Assembly: GCA_900100245.1 (NCBI GenBank)
Contig: FNEU01000006.1
Coordinates: 120,943-184,942, forward strand
Length of the DNA: 64,000 nt
Source of the DNA: Lachnospiraceae bacterium G41
GTDB lineage: Bacteria; Bacillota; Clostridia; Lachnospirales; Lachnospiraceae
Reading direction: 5' to 3'
Below, piece by piece: positions 34,890-44,151 of the stretch. Position 1 is the stretch's first letter, and each line of letters opens with the position of its first letter. A program made the position numbers and the translations under genes. A model generated the notes under the pieces. The model ran no database searches and had not been told where the DNA came from. It saw nothing but the letters and a program-made list of their open reading frames with translations.

Positions 34890-35948
34890 ATGAAAAAAAG
34901 ATTACTCAGTGTTCTTCTTGCATCCGGTATGGTAGCAACTACACTCGTTGGTTGTTCAGTAGGTGGTTCAGGAAATAAGAAAGTCGGCGTTGCAATGCCT
35001 ACAAAGGATCTTCAGAGATGGAATCAGGATGGTTCCAACATGGAGAAGCTTCTTAAGGAAGCAGGATACGATGTAGACCTTCAGTATGCATCAAACGACA
35101 TCAACACACAGGTTACACAGATTGAAAACATGATCACATCAGGTTGCGACGTTCTCGTTATCGCTTCTATCGATGGTGATTCACTCGGAACAGTTCTTGA
35201 ACAGGCTAAGCAGAAAAAGATTCCCGTAATCGCTTATGACCGTTTGATCATGAACTCAGACGCTGTTTCCTACTATGCTACATTCAACAACGAACTCGTT
35301 GGTACAAAGCAGGGCCAGTACATCGAGGATCAGTTAGGACTTAAGGAAGGCAAAGGACCTTACAATCTTGAGATCTTCACAGGTGACCCCGGTGACAACA
35401 ACGCCAGATTCTTCTACAAAGGTGCTATGGACGTTCTTAATCCTTACATCGACAACGGCCAGCTCGTTGTTCCTTCAGGACAGATCGATTTCGATACAGT
35501 TGCTACAGCTAACTGGGCATCAGATGCAGCACAGGCTAGAATGGAAGCTATCATTTCTTCCAACTATGCTGACGGCACACAGCTTGACGCAGTTATGTGT
35601 TCAAACGACTCAACAGCATTCGGTGTAGCAAACGCACTTGTTAACTACACAGGTTCTTATCCTATCATCACAGGTCAGGACTGCGATATCGCAAACGTTA
35701 AGAACATGATCGCAGGCAAGCAGTCAATGTCTATCTTCAAGGATACACGTACACTTGCAAAGAAGACAGTTGAAATGGTAGACGCTATCCTTAAGGGCGG
35801 CACAGCTCCTACAAACGATACTACCACATACGACAACGGTGTTAAGGTTGTTCCTTCATACCTTTGCGAGCCGGTATTTGCAGATGTTAACAACTACAAA
35901 GAACTCTTAATCGATTCCGGTTACTACACAGAGGATCAGTTAAAGTAA
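34890..35948 (+). CDS. chvE: ChvE-like monosaccharide-binding lipoprotein
   Basis: 352 aa from ATG 34890, six bases after GGGAGGT; an ATG at 34875 lies before that site. Lipobox LVGC (Cys about 22). The sequence follows ChvE of Agrobacterium in VGVAMPTKDLQRWNQDG, DLQYASNDINTQVTQIENM, VLVIASIDGDSL and VIAYDRLIM. ChvE-type proteins bind several aldoses and feed the GguA/GguB transporter, which is exactly what follows. Codon use here is more biased (GTT, GCT, ACA) than in neighbours, as expected for an abundant protein. Confidence 0.88.
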   Translation: MKKRLLSVLLASGMVATTLVGCSVGGSGNKKVGVAMPTKDLQRWNQDGSNMEKLLKEAGYDVDLQYASNDINTQVTQIENMITSGCDVLVIASIDGDSLGTVLEQAKQKKIPVIAYDRLIMNSDAVSYYATFNNELVGTKQGQYIEDQLGLKEGKGPYNLEIFTGDPGDNNARFFYKGAMDVLNPYIDNGQLVVPSGQIDFDTVATANWASDAAQARMEAIISSNYADGTQLDAVMCSNDSTAFGVANALVNYTGSYPIITGQDCDIANVKNMIAGKQSMSIFKDTRTLAKKTVEMVDAILKGGTAPTNDTTTYDNGVKVVPSYLCEPVFADVNNYKELLIDSGYYTEDQLK

Positions 35949-35998
35949 TTCCCCTATGAGTAGATCGTTAAAAATGATTTAACTCATTCCCTACATAA

Positions 35999-36033
35999 AG
36001 TTAAGTCCCCTTCGAATAAAAGGGGACTTAACT
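35999..36033 (+). terminator. Intra-operon hairpin after the binding-protein gene
   Basis: AGTTAAGTCCCCTT (35999-36012) pairs perfectly with AAGGGGACTTAACT (36020-36033), with TACATA and TATGTA extending the stem. There is only a short T tail, so it may terminate partly or protect the upstream mRNA, keeping the binding protein in excess over the ATPase and permease. Confidence 0.75.
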
Positions 36034-36097
36034 ATGTAAAAATGAAATTGTGACAAAGAAAAACAAAAAAATTGTAATCTAAACAGGAGGGATAAAA

Positions 36098-37630
36098 TTG
36101 GCCAAAATATTACTTGAAATGCAAAATATTACCAAGATATTCCCGGGCGTTAAGGCACTTGACAATGTCAACCTTCAGGTAGAAGAAGGTGAAATCCATG
36201 CTCTTGTTGGTGAAAACGGAGCAGGTAAATCGACATTGATGAACGTATTAAGCGGTATTTATCCTTACGGTACTTACGAAGGAAAAATAATATACGACGG
36301 TCAAGAATGTAAATTCACTAACATAAAGGACAGTGAAGCACTGGGAATCGTCATTATCCATCAGGAGCTTGCACTTATTCCTTATATGACAATCGGAGAG
36401 AACATGTTCCTGGGTAATGAACAGGGAAAGTCCTGGAAGATTGATTGGGCTGAAACTTACGGTAAGAGCGATGAATATTTAAGAACGGTCGGATTAAAAG
36501 AATCATCGCGTACCTTGATAAAAGATATAGGCGTCGGCAAGCAGCAGCTCGTAGAAATTGCAAAAGCGCTTGCAAAGAATGCTAAACTTCTTATCCTAGA
36601 TGAGCCGACATCATCACTTAACGAAAATGAATCAAAGGACCTTTTGGACTTACTTCTTAAGTTCAAAGAGAACGGTCTTACATCAATTATCATTTCTCAC
36701 AAGTTAAACGAGATTTCATACGTAGCAGACAAAATTACGGTTATCCGTGACGGTGCTACAATCGAAACTCTTAACAAAGAGACGGATGATATTTCAGAAG
36801 CAAGAATCATCAAAGGAATGGTTGGTCGTGAAATTTCCGACAGATTCCCCAAGAGAGAAAAGAACATCGGAGATATCAACTTCGAGGTTAAAGACTGGAA
36901 TGTATATCATCCTATTTACAGTGAGAAAAAGATTATCGATCATGTAAGTATTTATGCAAGAAAGGGAGAAATCCTCGGCATCTGCGGTCTTCAGGGTGCA
37001 GGTCGTACCGAATTTGCAATGAGCGTATTCGGCAAGAGCTACGGCGAGAAGATCAAAGGAACGATTATTAAGGACGGCAAAGAAATCCACCTTAACAATG
37101 TTCAGGAAGCCATCAAAAACAAACTTGCATATGTTACCGAAGACAGAAAAGGTAACGGACTTATCTTGAGTAACTCGATTAAGTTTAATACTACACTTGC
37201 TAATCTTGGTGAAGTAAGTAAAAATTCGGTAATTAACAAAGATAAAGAATATGCGGTAGCAGTTGAGTATAAAGAAAAACTCAAAACCAAATGTCCTACT
37301 GTAGAGCAGAACGTAGGAAACCTGAGTGGTGGTAACCAGCAGAAGGTTCTCCTTGCAAAATGGATGTTCGCAGATCCGGATATTCTGATTCTTGACGAGC
37401 CTACACGTGGTATCGACGTAGGTGCAAAGTATGAGATTTACTGTATCATGAATCAGCTTGCGACAGAAGGCAAGACAGTTATCATGATTTCATCGGAAAT
37501 GCCCGAGCTTCTCGGTATGTGCGACAGACTTTACATCATGAACGAAGGCAGAATTGTCGGAGAAATGAATGCTGAAGAGGCTACTCAGGAATCAATCATG
37601 GCACGAATAATTCAGAGTGAAAGCGAATAA
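36098..37630 (+). CDS. gguA: Sugar ABC transporter ATPase, GguA/MglA type (two ABC domains)
   Basis: 510 aa, the usual length. The start is TTG 36098 directly after AGGAGGG. The first ABC domain has Walker [10 protein letters not shown] and Walker [17 protein letters not shown]. The second has a degenerate Walker A (GLQGAGRTE), a good signature LSGGNQQKV, and [18 protein letters not shown]. This tandem arrangement with one impaired site is typical of monosaccharide importers. It supplies energy to the permease that follows. Confidence 0.93.
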   Translation: MAKILLEMQNITKIFPGVKALDNVNLQVEEGEIHALVGENGAGKSTLMNVLSGIYPYGTYEGKIIYDGQECKFTNIKDSEALGIVIIHQELALIPYMTIGENMFLGNEQGKSWKIDWAETYGKSDEYLRTVGLKESSRTLIKDIGVGKQQLVEIAKALAKNAKLLILDEPTSSLNENESKDLLDLLLKFKENGLTSIIISHKLNEISYVADKITVIRDGATIETLNKETDDISEARIIKGMVGREISDRFPKREKNIGDINFEVKDWNVYHPIYSEKKIIDHVSIYARKGEILGICGLQGAGRTEFAMSVFGKSYGEKIKGTIIKDGKEIHLNNVQEAIKNKLAYVTEDRKGNGLILSNSIKFNTTLANLGEVSKNSVINKDKEYAVAVEYKEKLKTKCPTVEQNVGNLSGGNQQKVLLAKWMFADPDILILDEPTRGIDVGAKYEIYCIMNQLATEGKTVIMISSEMPELLGMCDRLYIMNEGRIVGEMNAEEATQESIMARIIQSESE

Positions 37631-37660
37631 TAAAAATAATTATTGAAAAGGAGAAGAGTG

Positions 37661-38878
37661 ATGGAAAAAAAGAATGACAGCGCAAAAGTCATTGAATTTA
37701 TCAAAAAATATGCAATGGTTATAGTGCTCGCATTGGTTTTGGTATTTTTCTCAATTACTACAGGTGGTAAAATTCTTTTACCCAATAACATAAGTAACAT
37801 TATTTCACAGAACGCTTACGTGTTCGTTTTGGCAACAGGTATGTTGCTTTGTATCCTTACAGGTGGTAACATCGATCTTTCGGTTGGCTCGGTAGTTTGT
37901 TTCGTAGGTGCTGTTGGTGCAACACTTATGGAAGCAGCCGGAGTTCCCTGGCCCGTTGCAGTACTCATCATGTTCGGTGTTGGTACATTAATCGGTGCCA
38001 CACAGGCTTTCTGGATTGCATACGTAAGAATCCCGCCGTTCATCGTAACACTTGCCGGAATGCTTATATTCAGAGGTTTAAGTAACGTAGTATTAAAAGG
38101 TCTTACGGTTACAATTAACGACCAGGTCGGCTTCCTTAAGTTCTTCGGCGGCGGTGCAGACTGCTACATTCCCGATTTTATCGGCAGAGCTTTCGGAGAT
38201 GTATTTACAGTTAACCTTACCTGCCTTGTAGTCGGATTTGTTGCTGTAATATTATTCATCGGACTTGAAATTTACGGAAGATTAAAGAGACTTAAAAAAG
38301 GTTATGAAGTTGACAAGATGGTTCCTTGGATTATCAAACTTGTTCTTATCTCTGCAGTAGTTGTTGCAGTAACCATCCTTCTTTCAATGTTCAAGGGTCT
38401 TCCTTCGGTACTCATCATAGTAATGGTTGTAGTTCTTATTTACTCATACATTACTTCGAATACCACCACAGGACGTTACTTCTACGCAGTAGGTGGTAAC
38501 GAGAAAGCAACAAGACTTTCCGGTATCAATACTAACAAGACATACTTCCTTGCATACATGAACATGGGCTTCTTAGCAGCACTTGCAGGTATGATTACAA
38601 TTGCTCGTATGACATCGGCTCAGCCTACATACGGACAGAACTACGAAATGGATGCTATCGCATCATGTTTCATCGGTGGTGCATCCGCATACGGCGGAAT
38701 CGGTACAGTTCCCGGCGCTATCATCGGTGCAACCCTCATGGGTGTTATCAACCTGGGCATGCTTATCATGGGTGTAGACCAGAACATGCAGAAGGTTGTT
38801 AAAGGTTTGGTTCTTCTTGCAGCCGTTATCTTCGACGTAGTTTCCAAGAGAGGCTTCAAGCTTATTGCTAAGAACTAA
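37661..38878 (+). CDS. gguB: Sugar ABC transporter permease, GguB/XylH type
   Basis: 405 aa from ATG 37661, seven bases after AAAGGAG; an in-frame TTG 18 bases earlier lies before that site. About ten membrane helices. The N-terminal segment (NISNIISQNAYVFVLATGM) and the conserved loop GGNIDLSVGSVV, plus the C-terminal GGASAYGGIGTVPGAIIGA, are characteristic of the ribose/xylose permease family, and the length fits GguB. Substrate range should follow the ChvE-like binding protein: several pentoses and hexoses. Confidence 0.92.
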   Translation: MEKKNDSAKVIEFIKKYAMVIVLALVLVFFSITTGGKILLPNNISNIISQNAYVFVLATGMLLCILTGGNIDLSVGSVVCFVGAVGATLMEAAGVPWPVAVLIMFGVGTLIGATQAFWIAYVRIPPFIVTLAGMLIFRGLSNVVLKGLTVTINDQVGFLKFFGGGADCYIPDFIGRAFGDVFTVNLTCLVVGFVAVILFIGLEIYGRLKRLKKGYEVDKMVPWIIKLVLISAVVVAVTILLSMFKGLPSVLIIVMVVVLIYSYITSNTTTGRYFYAVGGNEKATRLSGINTNKTYFLAYMNMGFLAALAGMITIARMTSAQPTYGQNYEMDAIASCFIGGASAYGGIGTVPGAIIGATLMGVINLGMLIMGVDQNMQKVVKGLVLLAAVIFDVVSKRGFKLIAKN

Positions 38879-38913
38879 TCATAAATAAGTAAATAGGTGT
38901 AATAACATATAGG

Positions 38914-38983
38914 AGCCAGGCACGCTTTGCGAGCCTGGCTTCTTTTTGCATCAGTGCCTGGCTCACGAAGTGTGCCCGGCACT
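38914..38983. repeat. Intergenic repeat family B, double hairpin / terminator
   Basis: Two palindromes in a row. AGCCAGGC (38914-38921) pairs with GCCTGGCT (38933-38940) and is followed by TCTTTTT, so it can terminate the transporter operon. AGTGCCTGG (38953-38961) pairs with CCCGGCACT (38975-38983) with one mismatch. Related elements occur at 42862-42944 and 53238-53295, and decayed ones at 33561 and about 34678. Confidence 0.7.
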
Positions 38984-39103
38984 GTTTCTTAGGCATTAAA
39001 AATAGAATTTGTAAGGTAGAATATGCAATTTAAATGTGTTACAATCATTTAGTGTTGTTTCCTAATCTTTTATGAGGAAAGAATTTATTAAACGGAGAAA
39101 AAG

Positions 39104-40627
39104 ATGAAATATACAGCCGATCTTAAAAAGACCGTAGCATTTAACAACAAAGCGACTCACTGCGTAGGTACCGGCAGAATGGATTTGGCCCTTCACAAGG
39201 AGTACCTCGACCAGCTTAAACTCACACAGGATGAGATTGGTTTTTCATATATCAGAGGTCATGGCCTTTTCTCAAAATACATGGGTATTTACAGAGAGTT
39301 CAGACATATGGAAGGTAAAACGGAATACTGTTTTACATATCTTGACATGGTTATGGATTCTTATCTTGAGATGAATATCCGTCCTATATTGGAGCTCGGA
39401 TTTATGCCCGACGATTTGGCTTCAGGCACGGAGACTACGTTCTTTTGGAAGGGGAAAATATCTCCTCCGAAGGATTATAAAAAATGGACCGACCTTGTTC
39501 AGGCCACACTCCGTCATTTAATCGAAAGATACGGCATTGACGAAATCAGAAACTGGCCCGTAGAAGTTTGGAATGAGCCCAATCTTCCTTCATTTTGGAA
39601 GGACGCAAATATGGAAGAGTATTTTAAACTCTACGAACTCACATCCAAGGCGGTTAAGGAAGTAGATGAGCAGATTAAAGTCGGCGGGCCCGCAATTTGT
39701 GGCGTGGATGATGAGAGATGGCTTAAGGCTTTCCTTGATTTCGTAAAAGAAAAAAATCTCCCGATGGATTTTGTTTCAAGACATCACTATACAAGCTATA
39801 TGCCCAAACTCGAGGGACATTATTCATACATCGACCTTCATGAGCCCGAGAATGCATTTAAGTGGCTTGAAAGATCGAGAGATATCGTTGATTCCTACGA
39901 AGAGTTTAAGGGAATGGAAATATTCATTACCGAATTTAACACATCCTATGTTCCCAATGCTCCGATTCATGATACAGTTTTAAATGCCACATACGTAGCG
40001 CATATGCTTTCACGTCTCGGCGATAAGCATGAATCATATTCATACTGGACTTTCGGAGATCTGTTTGAGGAGTTCGGAGTTCCTTTTACTCCTTTCCACG
40101 GAGGCTTCGGTCTTGTTGCAAACGGTCTTATCAAAAAGCCCACATTTTATACTTTTGAATTTTACAAAAAACTTCAGGGCGAGTGTCTTTTACGAAGTGA
40201 AGATGCTATAGTTATAAAGTGTGCAAACGGTGATTTAAGAGGTCTTTTATGGAATGCCGACTTGTACAATGAAAACAACAACAAGGCTATTGAAATAGAT
40301 ATTGACAATATCAAAGACGGCGAATATTTTATGATTGAAAAATTCGTCGACGAAAACCATGCAAATCCTTTGAAGATGTGGCATGAAATGGGTGAGCCCG
40401 CTTCCCTAAACAATGAGCAGAAGGCTCTTTTACGTCAGGCAGCGGAGCCCGGAATTACCTCATCCGACAGACTGGCGAAAGACGGAAAGATAAGCCTTTC
40501 ATTTAATCTTAATCCCAACGAATTAAGATATTTCGAAATAAAGAAAATTAAGAGAACACCTGATACCGGCTACAATTACGAAAATGTAATTGCACAAAAA
40601 TGTGTGCCGGACGAAAATCAGGCGTAA
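39104..40627 (+). CDS. GH39 beta-xylosidase
   Basis: 507 aa, no signal peptide, so cytosolic. The GH39 acid/base is E158 in VEVWNEPNLPSF and the nucleophile is E277 in EIFITEFNTSY, both in the expected barrel positions; the C-terminal 150 residues form the accessory beta-domain. GH39 enzymes in Firmicutes release xylose from the non-reducing end of xylo-oligosaccharides by a retaining mechanism. CGGAGAAAAAG precedes the ATG. A membrane PPIase gene follows 12 bases later. A possible TACAAT -10 lies at 39040. Confidence 0.93.
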   Translation: MKYTADLKKTVAFNNKATHCVGTGRMDLALHKEYLDQLKLTQDEIGFSYIRGHGLFSKYMGIYREFRHMEGKTEYCFTYLDMVMDSYLEMNIRPILELGFMPDDLASGTETTFFWKGKISPPKDYKKWTDLVQATLRHLIERYGIDEIRNWPVEVWNEPNLPSFWKDANMEEYFKLYELTSKAVKEVDEQIKVGGPAICGVDDERWLKAFLDFVKEKNLPMDFVSRHHYTSYMPKLEGHYSYIDLHEPENAFKWLERSRDIVDSYEEFKGMEIFITEFNTSYVPNAPIHDTVLNATYVAHMLSRLGDKHESYSYWTFGDLFEEFGVPFTPFHGGFGLVANGLIKKPTFYTFEFYKKLQGECLLRSEDAIVIKCANGDLRGLLWNADLYNENNNKAIEIDIDNIKDGEYFMIEKFVDENHANPLKMWHEMGEPASLNNEQKALLRQAAEPGITSSDRLAKDGKISLSFNLNPNELRYFEIKKIKRTPDTGYNYENVIAQKCVPDENQA

Positions 40628-40639
40628 TCGGAGGATGTT

Positions 40640-41827
40640 ATGAGCCAGAAAAAAAGAATGCTTGAGAGAAAAAGAAGAGAAGCGGCATTAAAAAAGGCTG
40701 AGCGAAATCAGGCAATCGGCAGAGTAATCGGAGTAGTTATTTTAGTACTCATAATTGCGATTATCGCAGGAGCACTTATCTTTGATTCTGCCAAGAGAGC
40801 CGAAAAGGAACTTAATTATTCCATCGGACTTGATGCGACCGGAAAGATAAAAGGAGTAAAGGCTGAAAAATATGTCGAGCTTGCGGACTTTAACAAGCTT
40901 AATATGAACAATAGCGATTATTATCCTACCGAAGAGGAAGAGCAGACATATATTAACGCAATTGTTGAGTCCTATCCCGATCTTTCGGATAAAAAGAATG
41001 TGGAAGTAAAAGAAAAAGATACCGTAAGTGTTGATTACATCGGACGCATAGACGGTGTAAAGGAATACGAGGGCGGAAACACCAACGGAATGGGTGTAAG
41101 AGTAACGCTTGGTACAGGAACCTATCCCACAGAGTTTGAAGAAGGAATCATAGGACACAAGACCGGCGAGACATTCGATGTGTCGGTTCCTTTTACGACC
41201 GATTTTGCGAACGAAGAACTCGCAGGGAAGATTGTAGTTTATACAATCACCTTAAACGGTATATATGAGCCCGCAGAGTTTAACGACGAATTTGTTAAAA
41301 AGAATTTTGGGGCGAGTGTTGATTCGGCTGAGGATTTCTTAAACAAATACAGAATGAGCAGTGCACAGACTAAATTTGACGAGTATGTTCAGGAATATGC
41401 AATAAGCGAATCCAAAGTAAAATCCTATCCTGCAAGTTATCTTTCAAAGATGAAAAAGTATATGAAAGCGAAAGATTACAAGCAGATGGAAACCACCAAT
41501 TCCACATATCAGAGCCTCTACGGAAACGATGCTTACAAAGATGTGCTTGATATGAGAAAGATGACCAAAAAGGAATACAAAGAGGAAGTCTTAAATTCCG
41601 CCAAAGAGCAGGCAGAAAAGAACCTTATCATGCAGGCTCTCTTCGAAAATTTCAATCTTTCCGTATCTGAAGATGATTTGAAAGAAGTTTCCACAAGCTT
41701 AGGTTTTGGAGAGGATGAATATAATGATGCTGTTGAAAGATTCGGTGAACCTTATCTTTATCAGCAGGCTATGATTAAAGCCGTGAACAATTACCTTGCA
41801 GAAAATTACAATCTTATTGATAACTAA
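40640..41827 (+). CDS. Membrane-anchored FKBP/trigger-factor-like peptidyl-prolyl isomerase
   Basis: 395 aa. A basic N-terminus, one membrane helix (about 28-49), then an FKBP-type domain (about 128-210: VKEKDTVSVDYIGRIDGV, GIIGHKTGETFDVSVPFTTD) and a helical C-terminal domain like that of trigger factor. It would sit outside the membrane and help secreted proteins fold. Its placement between two cytosolic xylosidase genes, GH39 and GH43, is odd for that role and may reflect co-expression with exported binding proteins. CGGAGGATGTT precedes the ATG. Confidence 0.82.
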   Translation: MSQKKRMLERKRREAALKKAERNQAIGRVIGVVILVLIIAIIAGALIFDSAKRAEKELNYSIGLDATGKIKGVKAEKYVELADFNKLNMNNSDYYPTEEEEQTYINAIVESYPDLSDKKNVEVKEKDTVSVDYIGRIDGVKEYEGGNTNGMGVRVTLGTGTYPTEFEEGIIGHKTGETFDVSVPFTTDFANEELAGKIVVYTITLNGIYEPAEFNDEFVKKNFGASVDSAEDFLNKYRMSSAQTKFDEYVQEYAISESKVKSYPASYLSKMKKYMKAKDYKQMETTNSTYQSLYGNDAYKDVLDMRKMTKKEYKEEVLNSAKEQAEKNLIMQALFENFNLSVSEDDLKEVSTSLGFGEDEYNDAVERFGEPYLYQQAMIKAVNNYLAENYNLIDN

Positions 41828-41879
41828 GCGGGTTTTGTAATATATTACTTAGAGAAGTACCTGAAAGGAGATACTAAAA

Positions 41880-42854
41880 ATGGCAAAACAAAAAGAACCT
41901 TTGGTAACACATATTTATACCGCGGATCCCTCCGCTCACGTTTTCAACGGTAAAATATATGTTTATCCTTCACACGACCTTGAGCATGACGGAGAGGATA
42001 ACGACGAAGGCGATGAATATCAGATGGAGGACTATCACATTCTTTCTATGGACAATGTGGATGCTCCCTGTATAGATAACGGCGAAGCTTTAAACATGAG
42101 AGATGTTCCCTGGGTTAGCAAGCAGATGTGGGCTCCCGACTGTGCAGAAAAGAATGGAAAATATTATCTCTATTTCCCTGCACGTGACAAAGATTTAAGA
42201 TTTCATATCGGTGTAGCTGTTTCCGACAGCCCTGTAGGACCTTTCAAGCCCGAACCCGATTATATCAAGGGAAGCTTCAGTATCGATCCCGCAGTTCTTG
42301 TGGACGATGACGGAGCAGCATACATTTATTTCGGCGGACTCTGGGGCGGCCAGCTTGAGAAATGGCAGACCGGCGAATTCGTTGAAAATCCCGCAGAGAT
42401 TCCCGCAGACGCAAAGGCACTCGGACCTCAGGTAGCAAAGCTTACAGACGACATGCTTCAGTTTGCCGAAGCTCCCATGGAAATCACCATTCTCGACGAG
42501 AATGGCGAACCCTTAAAAGCAGGCGACGAAGACAGAAGATATTTCGAAGGCCCTTGGATGCATAAATACAACGGAAAGTATTATCTTTCATACTCCACAG
42601 GTACAACTCATTACCTTGTTTATGCAATCGGCGATTCACCCAAAGGACCTTTCACATACGCAGGCAGAATCCTTGAGCCCGTTATCGGCTGGACCACACA
42701 TCATTCAATAGTAGAAATCGACGGCAAGTGGTATCTCTTCTATCATGACTCTTCACTTTCGGGCGGAGTTAACCACAGAAGATGTGTTAAATTCAGAGAG
42801 CTTAAGTATGATGAAAACGGAAAGATCATTACAATGAAGCCTTACGAAGACTAA
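41880..42854 (+). CDS. GH43 beta-xylosidase/alpha-L-arabinofuranosidase
   Basis: 324 aa, single five-bladed propeller without carbohydrate-binding module and without signal peptide. The catalytic base is D in YTADPSAHVFNGK (about 17), the pKa-setting Asp is in SIDPAVLV (about 138), and the general acid Glu is in RRYFEGPWMHK (about 223). GH43 enzymes act by inversion. The length and cytosolic location fit a xylosidase or arabinofuranosidase working on imported oligosaccharides; the two activities cannot be told apart here. AAAGGAG precedes the ATG. Confidence 0.9.
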   Translation: MAKQKEPLVTHIYTADPSAHVFNGKIYVYPSHDLEHDGEDNDEGDEYQMEDYHILSMDNVDAPCIDNGEALNMRDVPWVSKQMWAPDCAEKNGKYYLYFPARDKDLRFHIGVAVSDSPVGPFKPEPDYIKGSFSIDPAVLVDDDGAAYIYFGGLWGGQLEKWQTGEFVENPAEIPADAKALGPQVAKLTDDMLQFAEAPMEITILDENGEPLKAGDEDRRYFEGPWMHKYNGKYYLSYSTGTTHYLVYAIGDSPKGPFTYAGRILEPVIGWTTHHSIVEIDGKWYLFYHDSSLSGGVNHRRCVKFRELKYDENGKIITMKPYED

Positions 42855-42861
42855 ATAAAAA

Positions 42862-42944
42862 GGAGTCAGGCACCCTTCGGGAGCCAGACACCTAAAAAGG
42901 GGCGGTGCCTGGCTCACAAAGTGTGCCAGGCTCCGTCCCTTTTC
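42862..42944. repeat. Intergenic repeat family B, bidirectional terminator
   Basis: The region between the convergent GH43 and AraC genes is one repeat unit. The strong part is AAAGGGGCGGTGCCTGGC (from about 42896) against GCCAGGCTCCGTCCCTTTT (ending 42943), with a TCACAAAGTGT loop. A weaker hairpin GTCAGGCAC.../...GAGCCAGAC precedes it. It shares TGCCTGGCTCAC with the element at 38953. Confidence 0.75.
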
Positions 42945-43912
42945 TAATTGTTTTCTTCGGGCTTTAAGTGGTAGATGTCTCCGATGCTGTCGAGGACGAT
43001 ACCCTCTTCTTTGGAGATCATGTTTTTATATTGTGTCGGAGAACAGCCGGAGTATTTTTTAAAGCAGCGGCAGAATGTGGTTAAGTTGTTAAAGCCCACC
43101 TGGAACGCAACATCCGTTACCGGAGTGTTGGTTAAAAGAAGCTTCTTGGCTTCGAGAATTCTTTTGCTGCAAAGATAATCGTAAAAGGTTGAATCCGTGT
43201 ACTGCTTAAAGAGCCTCGAAAAATGATATTTCGAAAAGCCCGCGGTCTTTGCGACACTCTCTAAATCCATATCTTCAGAATAATTGTTTTCGATATATGT
43301 GAGGACTCTGACGAATTTGTTGTAGATTTCGGAATGCGTGATTATCTTCTCATCTTCTTCATCCGTAGCTTCCGTCGAATGCGTCATCAGACTGACAACC
43401 TTCAAAAGCTCCGAATATATTTCCACTTCATTCAGTTCGCTGAAAGCAAAGTAGAGCTGGATTATTCTGTTTAATGAAGAGTAGACTAACGGATAAATAT
43501 GTGTCGTACTGTTGATTCCGATGACTCTGGTTGAAGAAAAGAAATTTAAGATTTCTTTTTTGGATTTAAAATAATCAAAGAATTTAGTATCAAAGAGCAT
43601 GATAAAGCGCTCTCCTGTTTCCGGAGCCGTGATAGAATGAAACGACATCGGCGGAACGAAGATAATATCTCCTTCGTGAAGCTTATATACTTCGTTTTCT
43701 ACCGTAACCGAGTAAGTGTTCTGCGTACAAAGAATGATTTCTAAAGCCTTGTGCTTGTGGTCTCCGTAGTTAGCCGGCTGGTCGTTGTGCCAGATACGAT
43801 AACGGTACCCCGGAAGGTAATCTATGGTCTCTTCGTCATGCTCGACTTTTCTTGAGATAAATTTTCCGAAAGGCTGCGAAAAATCCGATTGTGTATTTTT
43901 GGATGAGGGCAT
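42944..43912 (-). CDS. AraC-family transcriptional regulator with cupin sensor domain
   Basis: 322 aa. An N-terminal cupin fold (YRYRIWHNDQPANYGDHKHK, LHEGDIIFVPPMSFHSI) probably binds a sugar, and the C-terminal 100 residues hold two helix-turn-helices (MDLESVAKTAGFSKYHFSRL and VTDVAFQVGFNNLTTFCRCF). A GGAGGT lies upstream. It is divergent from the GH3 gene, and the shared 240-base gap contains a pair of direct repeats also found upstream of the ABC operon at 48235. It is therefore the best candidate for their regulator. Confidence 0.92.
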   Translation of the reverse strand: MPSSKNTQSDFSQPFGKFISRKVEHDEETIDYLPGYRYRIWHNDQPANYGDHKHKALEIILCTQNTYSVTVENEVYKLHEGDIIFVPPMSFHSITAPETGERFIMLFDTKFFDYFKSKKEILNFFSSTRVIGINSTTHIYPLVYSSLNRIIQLYFAFSELNEVEIYSELLKVVSLMTHSTEATDEEDEKIITHSEIYNKFVRVLTYIENNYSEDMDLESVAKTAGFSKYHFSRLFKQYTDSTFYDYLCSKRILEAKKLLLTNTPVTDVAFQVGFNNLTTFCRCFKKYSGCSPTQYKNMISKEEGIVLDSIGDIYHLKPEENN

Positions 43913-43977
43913 TTTTACCTCCAGTTTCTTTTATGAGTTCACGTACAATAATATTATATAACAGACAGACACTTTGT

Positions 43978-44013
43978 AGCAATATCTGTCAAAAGAGCAA
44001 TATTTGTAAAACA
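43978..44013. promoter_or_regulatory. AraC-type direct repeats upstream of GH3
   Basis: AGCAATATCTGTCAAAAG (43978-43995) is followed immediately by AGCAATATTTGTAAAACA (43996-44013), an 18-base tandem with 14 matching positions. The same motif pair occurs at 48059-48095. Candidate promoter elements follow (TTGATT 44040-44045 and TAGTAA 44064-44069, or TATGTG at 44032 in the same relative place as the TATAAT at 48116). Binding by the AraC regulator is inference. Confidence 0.6.
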
Positions 44014-44151
44014 CAAAAACGACGTGAAAAATATGTGTTTTGATTGAGATAATCGAAAAAACATAGTAAAATAAATAGTGCGATTTTTTATGAGCGTTGC
44101 AAAAAAACTATAAATGAAAATGTGTGTAAAAGTACAACTGGAGAGGGATTA

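Noticed and set aside
39007..39014. ATTTGTAA upstream of GH39 as a third AraC half-site
   Set aside because: Only 8 bases match, there is no second repeat, and the distance to the -10 differs by three from the other two sites.
40742..41158. 138-aa minus-strand frame in the PPIase gene
   Set aside because: Shadow of the PPIase; aromatic-rich and without a ribosome binding site.
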